Assembly: GCA_937921595.1 (NCBI GenBank)
Contig: CAKZTD010000128.1
Span: forward strand, 19,169 to 83,168
Source of the DNA: an uncultured Saprospiraceae bacterium
GTDB lineage: Bacteria > Bacteroidota > Bacteroidia > Chitinophagales > Saprospiraceae
DNA: 64,000 nt
Direction: 5' to 3'
Shown here: piece after piece, positions 1-9,365 of the stretch
Position numbering within the stretch: the stretch's first letter is position 1
How the letters are laid out: every line of letters begins with the position of its first letter
Position numbers and translations under genes: made by a program
The notes under the pieces: model-generated
Database searches by the model: none
What the model saw: the letters and a program-made list of their open reading frames with translations, nothing else
Told to the model about the DNA's origin: nothing

Positions 1-2
1 GT

Positions 3-836
3 TTTATTAGCGTCATTCGAAATGGTGGCTCTGATCATCTAATTGCTCCTTCCAAAAGAGTCAATATTCATACTAAAAAAGGATTGATAAAAGGTGTTTT
101 TGGATGGCCGGCGATTCACGTTCGAAAAGGTGCTGAAGGTAGTAAGATGGTGCCAACCATGGAAAACATTTTTATTGATGTTGGAGCTACTAGCAAAAAG
201 GAAGTCGAGGAGATGGGAATCCATGTAGGTTGTGTAATCACTTATGAAGATGAGATGATGATTTTGAATGATCGATATTATGTCGGTCGTGCTTTGGATA
301 ATAGAATTGGAGGTTTTTGTATTGCTGAAGTAGCGAGACTCCTCAAAAAGAATAAAGTAAAACTTCCTTTTACATTATATGTCGTCAACTCGGTACAAGA
401 AGAAGTAGGACTTCGTGGAGCAGAAATGATCGCCAATACTATTAAACCGAATGTAGCTATCGTGACTGATGTAACGCATGATACACATACTCCGATGATG
501 AATAAAAAGAAGCTTGGAGATGTGAAAGCGGGTGGAGGACCATCTGTTACTTATGCTCCGGCAGTTCATAACAAGCTATTGGATTTAATTATAAAAACAG
601 CAGAAAAACAAAAAATTCCTTTACAAAGAGAAGCTGCTTCTCGTCGAACGGGAACAGATACTGATGCTTTCGCTTATTCAAATGGTGGAGTACCTTCAGC
701 TTTGATTTCCTTACCTTTAAGATATATGCATACTACAGTAGAAATGGCTCATAAAGAGGATGTTGAAAATGTGATTAGACTGATTTATGGGACATTACTA
801 AATATTAAAAAGAACCACAGTTTCAAGTATTTTTAG
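3..836 (+). CDS. M42 family metallopeptidase (5' end outside the window)
   Basis: The frame is open from base 3, so the N-terminus lies upstream of the window and the visible part is the C-terminal three quarters. The family are co-catalytic dinuclear-metal aminopeptidases that form large tetrahedral cytosolic complexes and trim peptides. Visible motifs are the bridging aspartate in ALDNRIGG, the catalytic and metal glutamates in VQEEVGLRGAE, the aspartate ligand in TDVTHDTHTP, and the terminal histidine ligand in PLRYMHTTVE. All the metal ligands expected in this part are present, so the enzyme should be active. The TTG at 84 is not the start, because homologous sequence continues in frame before it. 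A hairpin terminator follows the stop codon. Confidence 0.93.
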   Translation, partial: FISVIRNGGSDHLIAPSKRVNIHTKKGLIKGVFGWPAIHVRKGAEGSKMVPTMENIFIDVGATSKKEVEEMGIHVGCVITYEDEMMILNDRYYVGRALDNRIGGFCIAEVARLLKKNKVKLPFTLYVVNSVQEEVGLRGAEMIANTIKPNVAIVTDVTHDTHTPMMNKKKLGDVKAGGGPSVTYAPAVHNKLLDLIIKTAEKQKIPLQREAASRRTGTDTDAFAYSNGGVPSALISLPLRYMHTTVEMAHKEDVENVIRLIYGTLLNIKKNHSFKYF

Positions 837-1497
837 AATACTTTTTATAATACTTTAAGCAATTCCTGCCACCGTTTATATTTAAATTCAAACGATGGCG
901 GGATTTTTTTTGTTGAAATACGAGTTTTTCAAGATTAACTTTTACGTAAATAAATTACTATCTCAGTTTTCCTAAACTGTTATTTTTTTAAAATTTGTTT
1001 TATTCTAAAGCTATTTTAATTAATATTGCAATTCAATTCCTGATAACCTTTTAAGACATTTTACGATCTCTCTAGTATTTTTCTCTAAACCCAATTAATA
1101 TAAGTAGTCTATTTGCGGCTATCTCGTTTATTTCAACCTTTGGTATTCAATTTGCATTAAAAGCGCTGAATAACAGCGATTTATGATGTATTATCTGAAT
1201 TTCTGGGTTTGATTAAATGTATTTTTTGCCTGAATAAGCTGTAAGTTCTGCCCGAACCTTGTGTTTTGCAGAACTTAAGTAAGTTTTACCCTTCATAACC
1301 AAACCTTTAATTAATATATAGGCTTAAAACGTCTTTATCCAAAATAATTTTGGCTTTGGATTTAGCTATAAGTGACGGAACAAAAATCAAAATGGCGATT
1401 GATGATTCCGACGAACTACAAATACCTTATTTAAGAACTAAAATTTTAGCTCTTTTAATTCATTATAATCTTTCTTTAAAATTAAATGGTCTAACTG
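837..1497. other. Long intergenic region upstream of the giant adhesin
   Basis: About 660 bases without a credible ORF. It holds the terminator at 864-911 and a perfect 10-bp inverted repeat TAAGTTCTGC (1242-1251) / GCAGAACTTA (1268-1277) with a 16-nt loop. A 16-mer AAGTGACGGAACAAAA at 1370-1385 recurs at 54229-54244. The latter half is presumably the promoter and leader of the adhesin gene. A TAATTTTG box near 1345 fits the Bacteroidota -7 consensus but has no clear -33 partner. Confidence 0.5.
864..911 (+). terminator. Rho-independent terminator after the M42 peptidase
   Basis: TCCTGCCACCGTTT at 864-877 can pair, with two imperfect positions, with AAACGATGGCGGGA near 890-903. A run of eight T follows directly. 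Confidence 0.8.
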
Positions 1498-4400
1498 ATG
1501 AGAAAAGTATTACACTTTAAATCAATTTTATTCTTCCTTTGCCTTTTAGGTTTTCAAAATCTAATTGGACAAGAATATCTTGTAAAAGACATCAATCCCG
1601 GTGTGGGATGGTCTGGAATTGAACTAAAATTTCGGATTGGAGAACAATTCTATTTTACAGCTGATGGCGATCTTGGTGAAGAACTATGGGTCAGTGATGG
1701 TACACCCAATGGTACTGTTGTTTTAAAAGATATTAACCCTGATCCATTTCAGGATTCTAATCCTGCCAACTTTATCCAGTACAACGGAACTTGGTATTTT
1801 ACTGCTGATGATGGAGTCAATGGTACAGAGATTTGGACCACTGATGGTACTACTGACGGCACAGTTATGTTTATGGATATTCACGCAGGTGCATCTGGAG
1901 CTGACCCAGGAGGACTCACAATTATCAATGGTACATTATATTTTAATGCCAATGATGGAACAAATGGTGATGAACTTTGGAAGTCAGACGGTACAGTTGC
2001 CGGAACAGTAATAGTCGCTGATGTCTTACCAGGAATTTCAGGATCAGCTCCTGAGTTTATGGTTGCATTAGGTGCATCAGAAATTGCTTTCGTCGCTAAT
2101 GATGGAACCAATGGAAAAGAGATTTGGAAAACGGATGGGTCTGCAGCAGGTACAGTAATGATTAAAGATATTGTTGCTGGTGCTTCTTCGTCATTTCCTA
2201 CTGACTTAACTTCTGTTGCCGATAAAGTATATTTCATTGCAAATGATGGGGTTGCTGGTCCAGAAATATGGAGAACAGATGGAACTTCTGCAGGAACACT
2301 TTTGGCTGGTGAGGTAATCGCTGGACCTTTGGATGGCGAAGCTAATAACTTGAATGCGGTAGGAAATCACTTGTTTTTTGTTGCTGATAATGGTACAAAT
2401 GGAATTGAGTTATTTCGATCAGATGCTAGTGCTTCACCAGCGATAGAATTGGTAGAGATTTTTCCAGATACATTCGGATCAACACCAACGGATTTTATCA
2501 CAATGAATGATGATTTATATTTTAATGCAAATAGCGGTGTTCAAGGTTTTGAACTTTGGAAAGCAAGTGCAGCTACAGGTTCGGTAGCTATTGTTAAAGA
2601 TATTATCCCCGGTTTTGGATCTTCTTCTCCAGGTATGTTAGCTGTTTTAGATAACAATTTAATTTTTAAAGCTAAAGGAGAAGGGATTGGATTTGAACTT
2701 TGGAAAACGGATGGAACGGAAACAGGAACTGTCCTACTTGGAGATTTAAATACTGATCCTACAACAGATGATTCAGATTCGAGCCCTCAACTTCCAGTGA
2801 TTAAAGACAATGTACTTTATTTTACTGCAACAGATTATATTAATGGATACCAGATTTGGAGAACAGATGGAACGACTTCATCGACGCAGCGATTGACGAG
2901 TATCCCTCATGATACGATTTTTAATAATTCTCATAAACCATTTTTTCTAAACAATATTGGTAATTCAGTCATCAATTTTGGTGGCCTTACTACTGAATAT
3001 GGAGAAGAATTATGGGGGGTAAATGTTGTCCCAATTACCATTAATTCTATTGAAACCAATAGTCCTTTACTTTGTAATGGAGATACAAATGGATCCATTT
3101 TCCTAACGGTTACAGGTGGAGTAGGAGACCCAAGTTGTTTCAATTATTCTTGGAGTGAACCTGGATTATCAGGTTTGGATGTAAGTGGTCTTGCAGCAGG
3201 AAGTTATACCATAACAGTGACGGATTGTGTAGGATTCGAAACAATTTCAACGATCATTATCATGGAGTTAGATCCTGTGACTGGTGACTTGGAACAAACA
3301 AGTATGGTTACTTGTAATGGTGAATCAGATGGACAAGGAAAAGCCTTAGGAGTGGGAGGAACTGCTCCTTATAGTTATCTCTGGGATAATGCTCAGACTG
3401 GACCTACGGTAACTGGCCTTGAAGCTGGAATACATAGTGTAACCATTACTGATTTTAATGGATGTACAGGTGAAGCAACAGTTGAAATCACAGAACCTGA
3501 TCAACTAATTGCTACAGCTAATCCAGGACCGGTGATTTGTTTTGGAGGAACTGACGGCTTGGGAGAAGTAACAGGTACTGGCGGTACACCAGATTATACT
3601 TATGAATGGGATAATGGTGATTTGACACAAGTAACTACTTCACTTAATGGAGGTGTTCACACCGTGACGATTACCGATGCTAATGGATGTACTTCAACTG
3701 ATGAGATTACTATTGTTGAATTACCTCAAATAGAAATTGCTTTTAGTACTCAAGATGTGAGTTGTATTGATGGAAACAACGGAAGCGCAACAGCTGCTCC
3801 GATTGGAGGATCAGGATCAGGTTACACTTATGTTTGGGGAAATTTAGCAACCTCAGAAACGGTTACTGATTTGCCAGGAGGAGAGATTTGTGTTACTGTT
3901 ACAGATGGTGTTGGTTGTACTTTTGAATCTTGTACAACAATCTTGACACCAAGTGTTTCTATTAGTGCTAGTGGAACAGTTTCTTGCTTTGGTGAAGATA
4001 CTGGAATGGCAACGGTAAATATTACCAATGCAAATTCAACCTATACTTATCTTTGGGATAATGGTGAAACTACTGCAACTGCGACTATGTTAAGTGCTGG
4101 AGTTCATACGGTAACCGTTACAGATGGATTGGCTTGTACTTCTGTACAAACGGTAACGATCACTGAAGTTGAAGCATTTGTTTTTGCAGATTCTTTATCT
4201 GCTTCTCCAACTTGTTTTGGTGCAGAGAATGGATTTGTAACTTTTAATTTTTCAGGAGGAACTGCTCCTTATTTATACAATTGGTCAACAGGTGCAATGT
4301 CAACCTCAGGAACTTTAGCTGGATTATCTGGTGATCAAACTTATTGTGCTACGGTAACGGATGCTTTTGAATGCGAAGTGTATGTATTCTGTAGCACCTT

Positions 4401-6207
4401 GACTGAGCCAGAAGCAATTTCAGCAACACTAATGAGTTCAGCAGATGCTAGTTGTTTTGGAACTTGTAACGGAGCTGCTTCGATAGAAATTACAGGAGGT
4501 GCTGGAGGAATGGATTTGACCTTTACTTGGTCATCAGGAGAAACCAATACTGGAGCAAGTAGTATTGCTTCTAATCTATGTGTAGGAGAAAATTTTGTAA
4601 CGATTACTGATGGGACTTGTTCTGTAGTTGAGTCTTATATGATTGGAGGCCCAGATCAAATTGTACCAACTATTACAGTTGTTGATGCATCTTGTTTTGG
4701 TGCGACAGATGGTTCTGTTTCTGCAACGGCGATAGGTGGAACGGCACCTTATGAATATGAATTCAGTGGAGGAGAAACTGACTTAGGTGCTGACCAATAT
4801 ACCTTAGTGATTACAGATATGAATGGTTGTACGAGAACTCAAGTTTTTATGGTTGGTCAACCTTCTGAGATTACCGCATCTTTTGTTATTACAAGTCCTT
4901 CTTGTATTGGCAATGCAGATGGAAGTGTAGCAATTACAGCGGATGGTGGAAACGGCGGCCCTTATACTTTTGAATATAGTGATGGTCCTGAAGAATTATC
5001 TGCGGGTACTTATTCGGTTACCGTAACAGATGTGAATATGTGTACGACGGTTGAAGAATTTTCGATCTCTGATCCTACACCGATTGCAATCAATAATATG
5101 GTTTCGAATATTTCTTGTTTTGGAGAAATTGATGGTTCTGTAATGACTGATGCAAGTGGCGGAACAGGTCCTTATACTTTTGAGTATAGTGATGGAACGG
5201 CTGATTTAGCGGTTGGAACCTATATGGTCACAGCAACCGATGCAAATGGTTGTGTAAGTGTAGATTCTTTTATGATTACTGAACCTGCAGTTTTAGAAGC
5301 AACTGTAAGTGTAACGAATATTTCTTGTTTTGGTGAAGCTGATGGTAGTGCAATGACTATTGCTACCGGGGGAACTATGCCATATGAATTTAATTATGAA
5401 AATGGCTCTGAAGATCTAATGGCAGGTATGTATTCTGTAACCACAACAGATGCCAATGGATGTGAGTCTGTTAATTCATTTGAAATTACTGAACCACCTT
5501 TATTGGTTGTCGCCTATGCTGTAACTGATGCCTCATGTTTTGGAGCTAGTGATGGAGGAGTGGAAGTTACCATATCTGGTGGAACGGAGCCTTATGAATT
5601 TGATGATAATTATTCAGACCTTCCAGCAGGTGAATATGGAATAATCGTAGTTGATGCAAATGGATGTACGGTAGAAGAAATGGTAACTGTCGGTCAACCT
5701 GATGAAATCGTTTTGACTACTAATACAACAGATGCAACAGGAATGGAGGATGATGGAACTGCTTCAGTAATGGCAGAAGGAGGAATGATGCCTTATACTT
5801 ACGAGTGGAATACTGATCCTGTTCAAACTTCTGATACTGCAACAGCTTTAGTCGCTGGGGACTATATGATAACCGTGACTGATGCAAATGGTTGTACTTC
5901 TGTGGAGACGGTAACCGTTGGTAGTTTTGTAAATACCAATAATTTAGACGAGTCACTTCGTTTCGAATTGTATCCTAATCCAACTCAGGAAAAAGCGGTA
6001 CTTTATTTAGAATTTACATCAGTAAAAGATGTTGATTTAAATGTCTACGATGCATTGGGTCGAAAGGTTTACCAACGTTCTATAGATGGAGTTCAAAATG
6101 AACAAATTGAGTTGGATGTTGAACATTTTGCTCAAGGAATTTACTGGATTCATGTCTATGCGGAAGATGGACAGTATGTTCAAAAATTAAGTGTTGTTAA
6201 ACGATAA
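1498..6207 (+). CDS. Giant secreted adhesin: ELWxxDGT repeats, SprB repeats, T9SS sorting domain
   Basis: 1569 aa. A signal peptide (hydrophobic to about residue 24, ending near LIGQ) is followed by about nine ELWxxDGT units (residues about 60-500; forms such as ELWKSDGT, EIWRTDGT), predicted to form a beta-propeller-like array. Next come about 13 SprB-type repeats (about 520-1480), each with SCFGxxDGS, GGTxPYxY and a final VTDANGC. The protein ends in a type A T9SS sorting domain (YPNPTQEKAVLYL, then GIYWIHV). SprB repeats are known from the Flavobacterium gliding adhesin; cell-surface adhesion or gliding is inferred here. The repeats become more alike toward the C-terminal half, as expected from recent internal duplication. 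The gene stands alone, with a long leader and its own terminator. Confidence 0.93.
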   Translation: MRKVLHFKSILFFLCLLGFQNLIGQEYLVKDINPGVGWSGIELKFRIGEQFYFTADGDLGEELWVSDGTPNGTVVLKDINPDPFQDSNPANFIQYNGTWYFTADDGVNGTEIWTTDGTTDGTVMFMDIHAGASGADPGGLTIINGTLYFNANDGTNGDELWKSDGTVAGTVIVADVLPGISGSAPEFMVALGASEIAFVANDGTNGKEIWKTDGSAAGTVMIKDIVAGASSSFPTDLTSVADKVYFIANDGVAGPEIWRTDGTSAGTLLAGEVIAGPLDGEANNLNAVGNHLFFVADNGTNGIELFRSDASASPAIELVEIFPDTFGSTPTDFITMNDDLYFNANSGVQGFELWKASAATGSVAIVKDIIPGFGSSSPGMLAVLDNNLIFKAKGEGIGFELWKTDGTETGTVLLGDLNTDPTTDDSDSSPQLPVIKDNVLYFTATDYINGYQIWRTDGTTSSTQRLTSIPHDTIFNNSHKPFFLNNIGNSVINFGGLTTEYGEELWGVNVVPITINSIETNSPLLCNGDTNGSIFLTVTGGVGDPSCFNYSWSEPGLSGLDVSGLAAGSYTITVTDCVGFETISTIIIMELDPVTGDLEQTSMVTCNGESDGQGKALGVGGTAPYSYLWDNAQTGPTVTGLEAGIHSVTITDFNGCTGEATVEITEPDQLIATANPGPVICFGGTDGLGEVTGTGGTPDYTYEWDNGDLTQVTTSLNGGVHTVTITDANGCTSTDEITIVELPQIEIAFSTQDVSCIDGNNGSATAAPIGGSGSGYTYVWGNLATSETVTDLPGGEICVTVTDGVGCTFESCTTILTPSVSISASGTVSCFGEDTGMATVNITNANSTYTYLWDNGETTATATMLSAGVHTVTVTDGLACTSVQTVTITEVEAFVFADSLSASPTCFGAENGFVTFNFSGGTAPYLYNWSTGAMSTSGTLAGLSGDQTYCATVTDAFECEVYVFCSTLTEPEAISATLMSSADASCFGTCNGAASIEITGGAGGMDLTFTWSSGETNTGASSIASNLCVGENFVTITDGTCSVVESYMIGGPDQIVPTITVVDASCFGATDGSVSATAIGGTAPYEYEFSGGETDLGADQYTLVITDMNGCTRTQVFMVGQPSEITASFVITSPSCIGNADGSVAITADGGNGGPYTFEYSDGPEELSAGTYSVTVTDVNMCTTVEEFSISDPTPIAINNMVSNISCFGEIDGSVMTDASGGTGPYTFEYSDGTADLAVGTYMVTATDANGCVSVDSFMITEPAVLEATVSVTNISCFGEADGSAMTIATGGTMPYEFNYENGSEDLMAGMYSVTTTDANGCESVNSFEITEPPLLVVAYAVTDASCFGASDGGVEVTISGGTEPYEFDDNYSDLPAGEYGIIVVDANGCTVEEMVTVGQPDEIVLTTNTTDATGMEDDGTASVMAEGGMMPYTYEWNTDPVQTSDTATALVAGDYMITVTDANGCTSVETVTVGSFVNTNNLDESLRFELYPNPTQEKAVLYLEFTSVKDVDLNVYDALGRKVYQRSIDGVQNEQIELDVEHFAQGIYWIHVYAEDGQYVQKLSVVKR
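1681..3020 (+). repeat. Intragenic ELWxxDGT repeat block
   Basis: About nine units of roughly 45-55 codons. Each pairs a YFxAxDGxxGxELW strand with a following DGTxxGTxxxxDI segment. One unit (ELFRSDAS) and the next (ELWKASAA) are diverged, and a last partial unit ends at ELWGVN. The block lies within the adhesin gene. Confidence 0.85.
3050..5930 (+). repeat. Intragenic SprB-type repeat block
   Basis: About 13 units of 65-85 codons with a conserved cysteine pair: SCFG at the start and NGC at the end of each unit. The units around 4900-5500 share long stretches of near-identical codons (for example the TTTTGAATATAGTGATGG run in two adjacent units), which points to recent duplication or gene conversion. 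Confidence 0.85.
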
Positions 6208-6233
6208 AGAGATTTTTATAATCGATATTGAAA

Positions 6234-6267
6234 AACCTCGTGGGCACTTGTTCACGAGGTTTTTTTG
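6234..6267 (+). terminator. Rho-independent terminator after the adhesin gene
   Basis: AACCTCGTG at 6234-6242 pairs perfectly with CACGAGGTT (6253-6261). The loop is GGCACTTGTT and a T-run follows. Confidence 0.9.
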
Positions 6268-6375
6268 TTTATATTTGAAAATTACAAAAATCTACTATTC
6301 GGAGATTAGCGTATAAAGTTTTTGTGATTTTAAAAAAAAAGTCAAGGATTTCTAAAAAGTAAAACAATCAAGCCA

Positions 6376-7230
6376 ATGAAAATAATGAAATTATTAATTG
6401 TTCAGGTCTTTTTTATTTCTATCCTGCTTTTTACTTTTTTTGCATGCAAGGATTCTAAAACTCCAGAAGTAAAGAAGGAAGCTAAAATTACTGAACCCGC
6501 TATAGGTTCGGAAACGAATACTTCTGGAGAAACAACGACCACGACTCCAAACCCGACGGCTACAATTAAAAATTATGAAATTCCACAATGGCCTGAAAAA
6601 CTAAAGGAAGGAAAAGGGAAATTATATCCTTTTGATGAGGCTCCCAAAGATGCGAATTTTTTGAAATTTCGACAGCAGCTTTACAACATTGTAAGAGCGA
6701 AAAATGTAAATAGATTTTTAGCTTTTGTTCCTGAAAAATTACATTTTAGTTTTGGAGAAGATACAAAAAAAGAGAGTTTTATAAAATACTGGAAATTAGA
6801 TACTGCTCCGAATGATTCTGATATGTGGAAAGAATTTGCTATGTGTCTAGAGCTAGGAGGGAGTTTTAGTTCTTATCAGAATAAAAAAAGATATGGAGCT
6901 CCATATGTATATATGTTAGAAGTTTTTGAAGATGTTTTTTTTGAAGGAGTTGTGATTGGTGATAATGTAAGATTACGAGAAAAACCAAGCTCAGATGCGA
7001 AGATTGTTGGCTCTTTGAGTTGGGACCATGTGAAAATCGAGAATGAAGATAATGCAACCAAAGAGACCATCAATGGTGAAGAAAATTATTGGCTTAAACT
7101 CAAAACATTAAAAGGTGAGAAAGGTTATGCCTATGGGAAGTATGTGAGAACTCCGATTGATTATAGAATTGGATTCATAGAAGAGGAACCTGGGAAATGG
7201 ATGATAGAATTCTTTATTGCAGGTGATTGA
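6376..7230 (+). CDS. Lipoprotein with an SH3-like domain
   Basis: 284 aa. The N-terminus is a lipoprotein signal with a lipobox ending at Cys24 (FTFFAC), followed by a low-complexity Thr/Pro/Glu linker to about residue 65. The C-terminal part contains a bacterial SH3-like domain (about 190-250: GDNVRLREKPSSDAKIVGSL), a fold that usually binds peptidoglycan or other ligands. The middle section (about 75-180) is not recognised. A periplasmic-facing lipoprotein is expected. The next gene starts 20 bases downstream on the same strand, so the two may be co-transcribed. The exact role is unknown. Confidence 0.75.
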   Translation: MKIMKLLIVQVFFISILLFTFFACKDSKTPEVKKEAKITEPAIGSETNTSGETTTTTPNPTATIKNYEIPQWPEKLKEGKGKLYPFDEAPKDANFLKFRQQLYNIVRAKNVNRFLAFVPEKLHFSFGEDTKKESFIKYWKLDTAPNDSDMWKEFAMCLELGGSFSSYQNKKRYGAPYVYMLEVFEDVFFEGVVIGDNVRLREKPSSDAKIVGSLSWDHVKIENEDNATKETINGEENYWLKLKTLKGEKGYAYGKYVRTPIDYRIGFIEEEPGKWMIEFFIAGD

Positions 7231-7250
7231 TAATTTAAAAACGAATCGAT

Positions 7251-8117
7251 TTGTGGGCGATAAAAAAAATCATTGACCTTGTTTTGTATGGCAATTTCTG
7301 GATTGCTGCTGGAGCTTTAATGCTTGCTTTACAAACGCAATATATTCTTACTGGAATAACGGAATGGAATGCGGTAACGGGATTTGTTTTTTGCTCAACT
7401 TGGTTACTGTATGCCCTTCATCGAATTGTTGGAATTTTACGATTAAAAGATTTTTTAGATATCGAACGTTATGGAGTGATTGCTCGGTTTCGACATCATA
7501 TTATTATCTATGCGGTCATTGCTGGATTAGGAACAGCTTGGTGTTTTTTTCAAATGCCTTTCCGAGTTCAAGTTGCGGCAGTCTTACCTAGTTTTTTTTC
7601 ATTGGCTTATGTGTTACCATTCTTTGGAAAGCAAAGACGCCTACGAGATTTTAACCAAATAAAAATTTATCTAGTTGCATTAGTTTGGGCATGGGTGACC
7701 GTAGTGTTGCCAATTGTGGAAGCAGAAATCGATTTTAATACAAGCCATGTTTTGATGTATTTTGAAAGAACTTTATTTGTATTCGCAATAACTTTACCTT
7801 TTGATATTCGTGACTTGAATGTGGATCGTCATAGTAAAGTGAGTACCATTCCTGCGAAGATAGGAGTTAAGAAATCAAATTATTTAGGCTTGATTTTATT
7901 AGGTCTTGGTCTGGCTTTGGTTTTGATAAATACCTATCTGGGTTTTTATTCTTCAGCTATTTGCATTTCTTTATTGATTTCTTTTATATCAACAGGATTC
8001 TTAGTTCGTTTGTCAAGCCCTGACCGTCATGATTATTTTTATTCTGGCTTGATGGATGGGACGATGGTTTTACAAGGAGCTTTAGTTTGTATTACTGCTT
8101 ATTATTTACTTTCATAA
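7251..8117 (+). CDS. UbiA-like integral membrane protein with a single Asp-rich motif
   Basis: 288 aa with about eight hydrophobic segments. FDIRDLNVDRHSKVSTIP (residues 184-201) matches the second Asp-rich motif of UbiA-type prenyltransferases (D185, D188, D192). The first Asp-rich motif (NDxxDxxxD) should lie near residues 50-65, but the sequence there is YALHRIVGI with no aspartate cluster. It may therefore be a divergent or inactive family member. The start is taken as TTG at 7251: an in-frame stop at 7236 leaves no ATG until about residue 23, inside the first membrane segment. The 3' end overlaps the convergent gene by 16 bases. Confidence 0.65.
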   Translation: MWAIKKIIDLVLYGNFWIAAGALMLALQTQYILTGITEWNAVTGFVFCSTWLLYALHRIVGILRLKDFLDIERYGVIARFRHHIIIYAVIAGLGTAWCFFQMPFRVQVAAVLPSFFSLAYVLPFFGKQRRLRDFNQIKIYLVALVWAWVTVVLPIVEAEIDFNTSHVLMYFERTLFVFAITLPFDIRDLNVDRHSKVSTIPAKIGVKKSNYLGLILLGLGLALVLINTYLGFYSSAICISLLISFISTGFLVRLSSPDRHDYFYSGLMDGTMVLQGALVCITAYYLLS

Positions 8118-9277
8118 ACGACCGTACAATTATTAAATTTTTTCATCCATTTCTTTACAGTAGGATGGATGTTGAATCTATCTTTTTTAACATTGGTGAA
8201 ATAATGGACTTTCATCGGTCCCATGAATGAAGTTGGTGGGGTAGTCGTAGCGGCCCAGATATTTCTTGATGCATTATAAGCAATGATACCTTCCTTCTCT
8301 CGATGAAAACCACGAACTCTTCCCTTCCATTGGATACCAATCGGATCGTAATTCGAATTAAAGATTTCATCTTTTTCTAAGCGCTCCATATTGTAAGCGA
8401 ATTTTTTGAGATTATCAGGCCCGACTAAATCGTAAAAGGCTTCAAAAGTTGCGGTATCTACAAAGACAGAATCCTTTCCAATAAAATTCATCCGAGCTTC
8501 CTTTCCAGTATAAATATCTTCGTAACTACCATTGATCCAACAATTCGGTCCAAGTCCACATAAAAATGGAAAACTTTTCTCATCTAAATAAACCTCTTTT
8601 CCTCGACGATAAAATTCGAGATGACAACTTTCCCGATAGATAGGGTAAAGCTCTTCTTCATAGACTGCCCGAATGCCTCGAATACTAGCTGTTCCAAAAA
8701 ACTCTTCCGTGTAATCATTGGTGTAAATATTAATAGCGAAGTTTAATTCCCTTTCAGAAACACCTCCGATAATTAAGATGGTGGTATCCCATGGATCATT
8801 GAGGTGCCAGGCTCCAGTCCAATGGTCATAGTCTTCAGTTGGTAAAACTTCTTTAGCATGAAACGTCATGTTTTTTGTACTGTCAATACTCCACCAAGTT
8901 CCTGAAATATCCGTAGGATTATTTATTTTTCCAGAGAAAGAAGCATTCCTTCTTTTAAATCTTTCTTCGATTAATTCGAAAGTATTATCCTTTTTTAAAC
9001 GGCCATTAAATTTTAAAACACCATTTTGATTTTGGTAATAAGTTTGTCCAGTTAATCGACCATTTCCCCAATTGACTAATAACATATTAATGGGAATGGA
9101 ATCGCTTTCGCCAATAAAACCTTGATAGCGTTTGATGAAATATTTATCTTCTAGAGGATCGAGACGCCCTGGAAGAATTCCTGGATTGGAAGTTCGAGTA
9201 CTTGGGGGTGGGGTTTCTTTTTGACAAGCAAAGGAAAAGACAAAGCCACTTAGGACAAGAAGGACGAGGTGTCTCAT
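8102..9277 (-). CDS. Lipoprotein of unknown function
   Basis: 391 aa when started at the ATG at 9277. An in-frame upstream ATG would place 20 residues before the signal sequence, so the internal Met is preferred. MRHLVLLVLSGFVFSFAC is a lipoprotein signal with the acylated cysteine at residue 18. The mature part is rich in beta-strand-like sequence with many Trp/Tyr/Gly, and a region around ISGTWWSIDSTKNMTF resembles a lipocalin/META-like barrel, but I do not recognise a named family. The 3' end overlaps the convergent UbiA-like gene by 16 bases. Surface or periplasmic location is inferred from the signal only. Confidence 0.7.
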   Translation of the reverse strand: MRHLVLLVLSGFVFSFACQKETPPPSTRTSNPGILPGRLDPLEDKYFIKRYQGFIGESDSIPINMLLVNWGNGRLTGQTYYQNQNGVLKFNGRLKKDNTFELIEERFKRRNASFSGKINNPTDISGTWWSIDSTKNMTFHAKEVLPTEDYDHWTGAWHLNDPWDTTILIIGGVSERELNFAINIYTNDYTEEFFGTASIRGIRAVYEEELYPIYRESCHLEFYRRGKEVYLDEKSFPFLCGLGPNCWINGSYEDIYTGKEARMNFIGKDSVFVDTATFEAFYDLVGPDNLKKFAYNMERLEKDEIFNSNYDPIGIQWKGRVRGFHREKEGIIAYNASRNIWAATTTPPTSFMGPMKVHYFTNVKKDRFNIHPTVKKWMKKFNNCTVVYESK

Positions 9278-9365
9278 TTTCGCTTTGGTTGATTTGGAGG
9301 AATAGATTTTAAAAAATGTTATCTCCAAAATAAGCAATTGATTCTTTATTAAAGATTAATTATGT

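Noticed and set aside
1881-2237. Minus-strand ORF inside the adhesin gene
   Set aside because: It is antisense to the repeat-coding region; low-complexity repeats keep several frames open.
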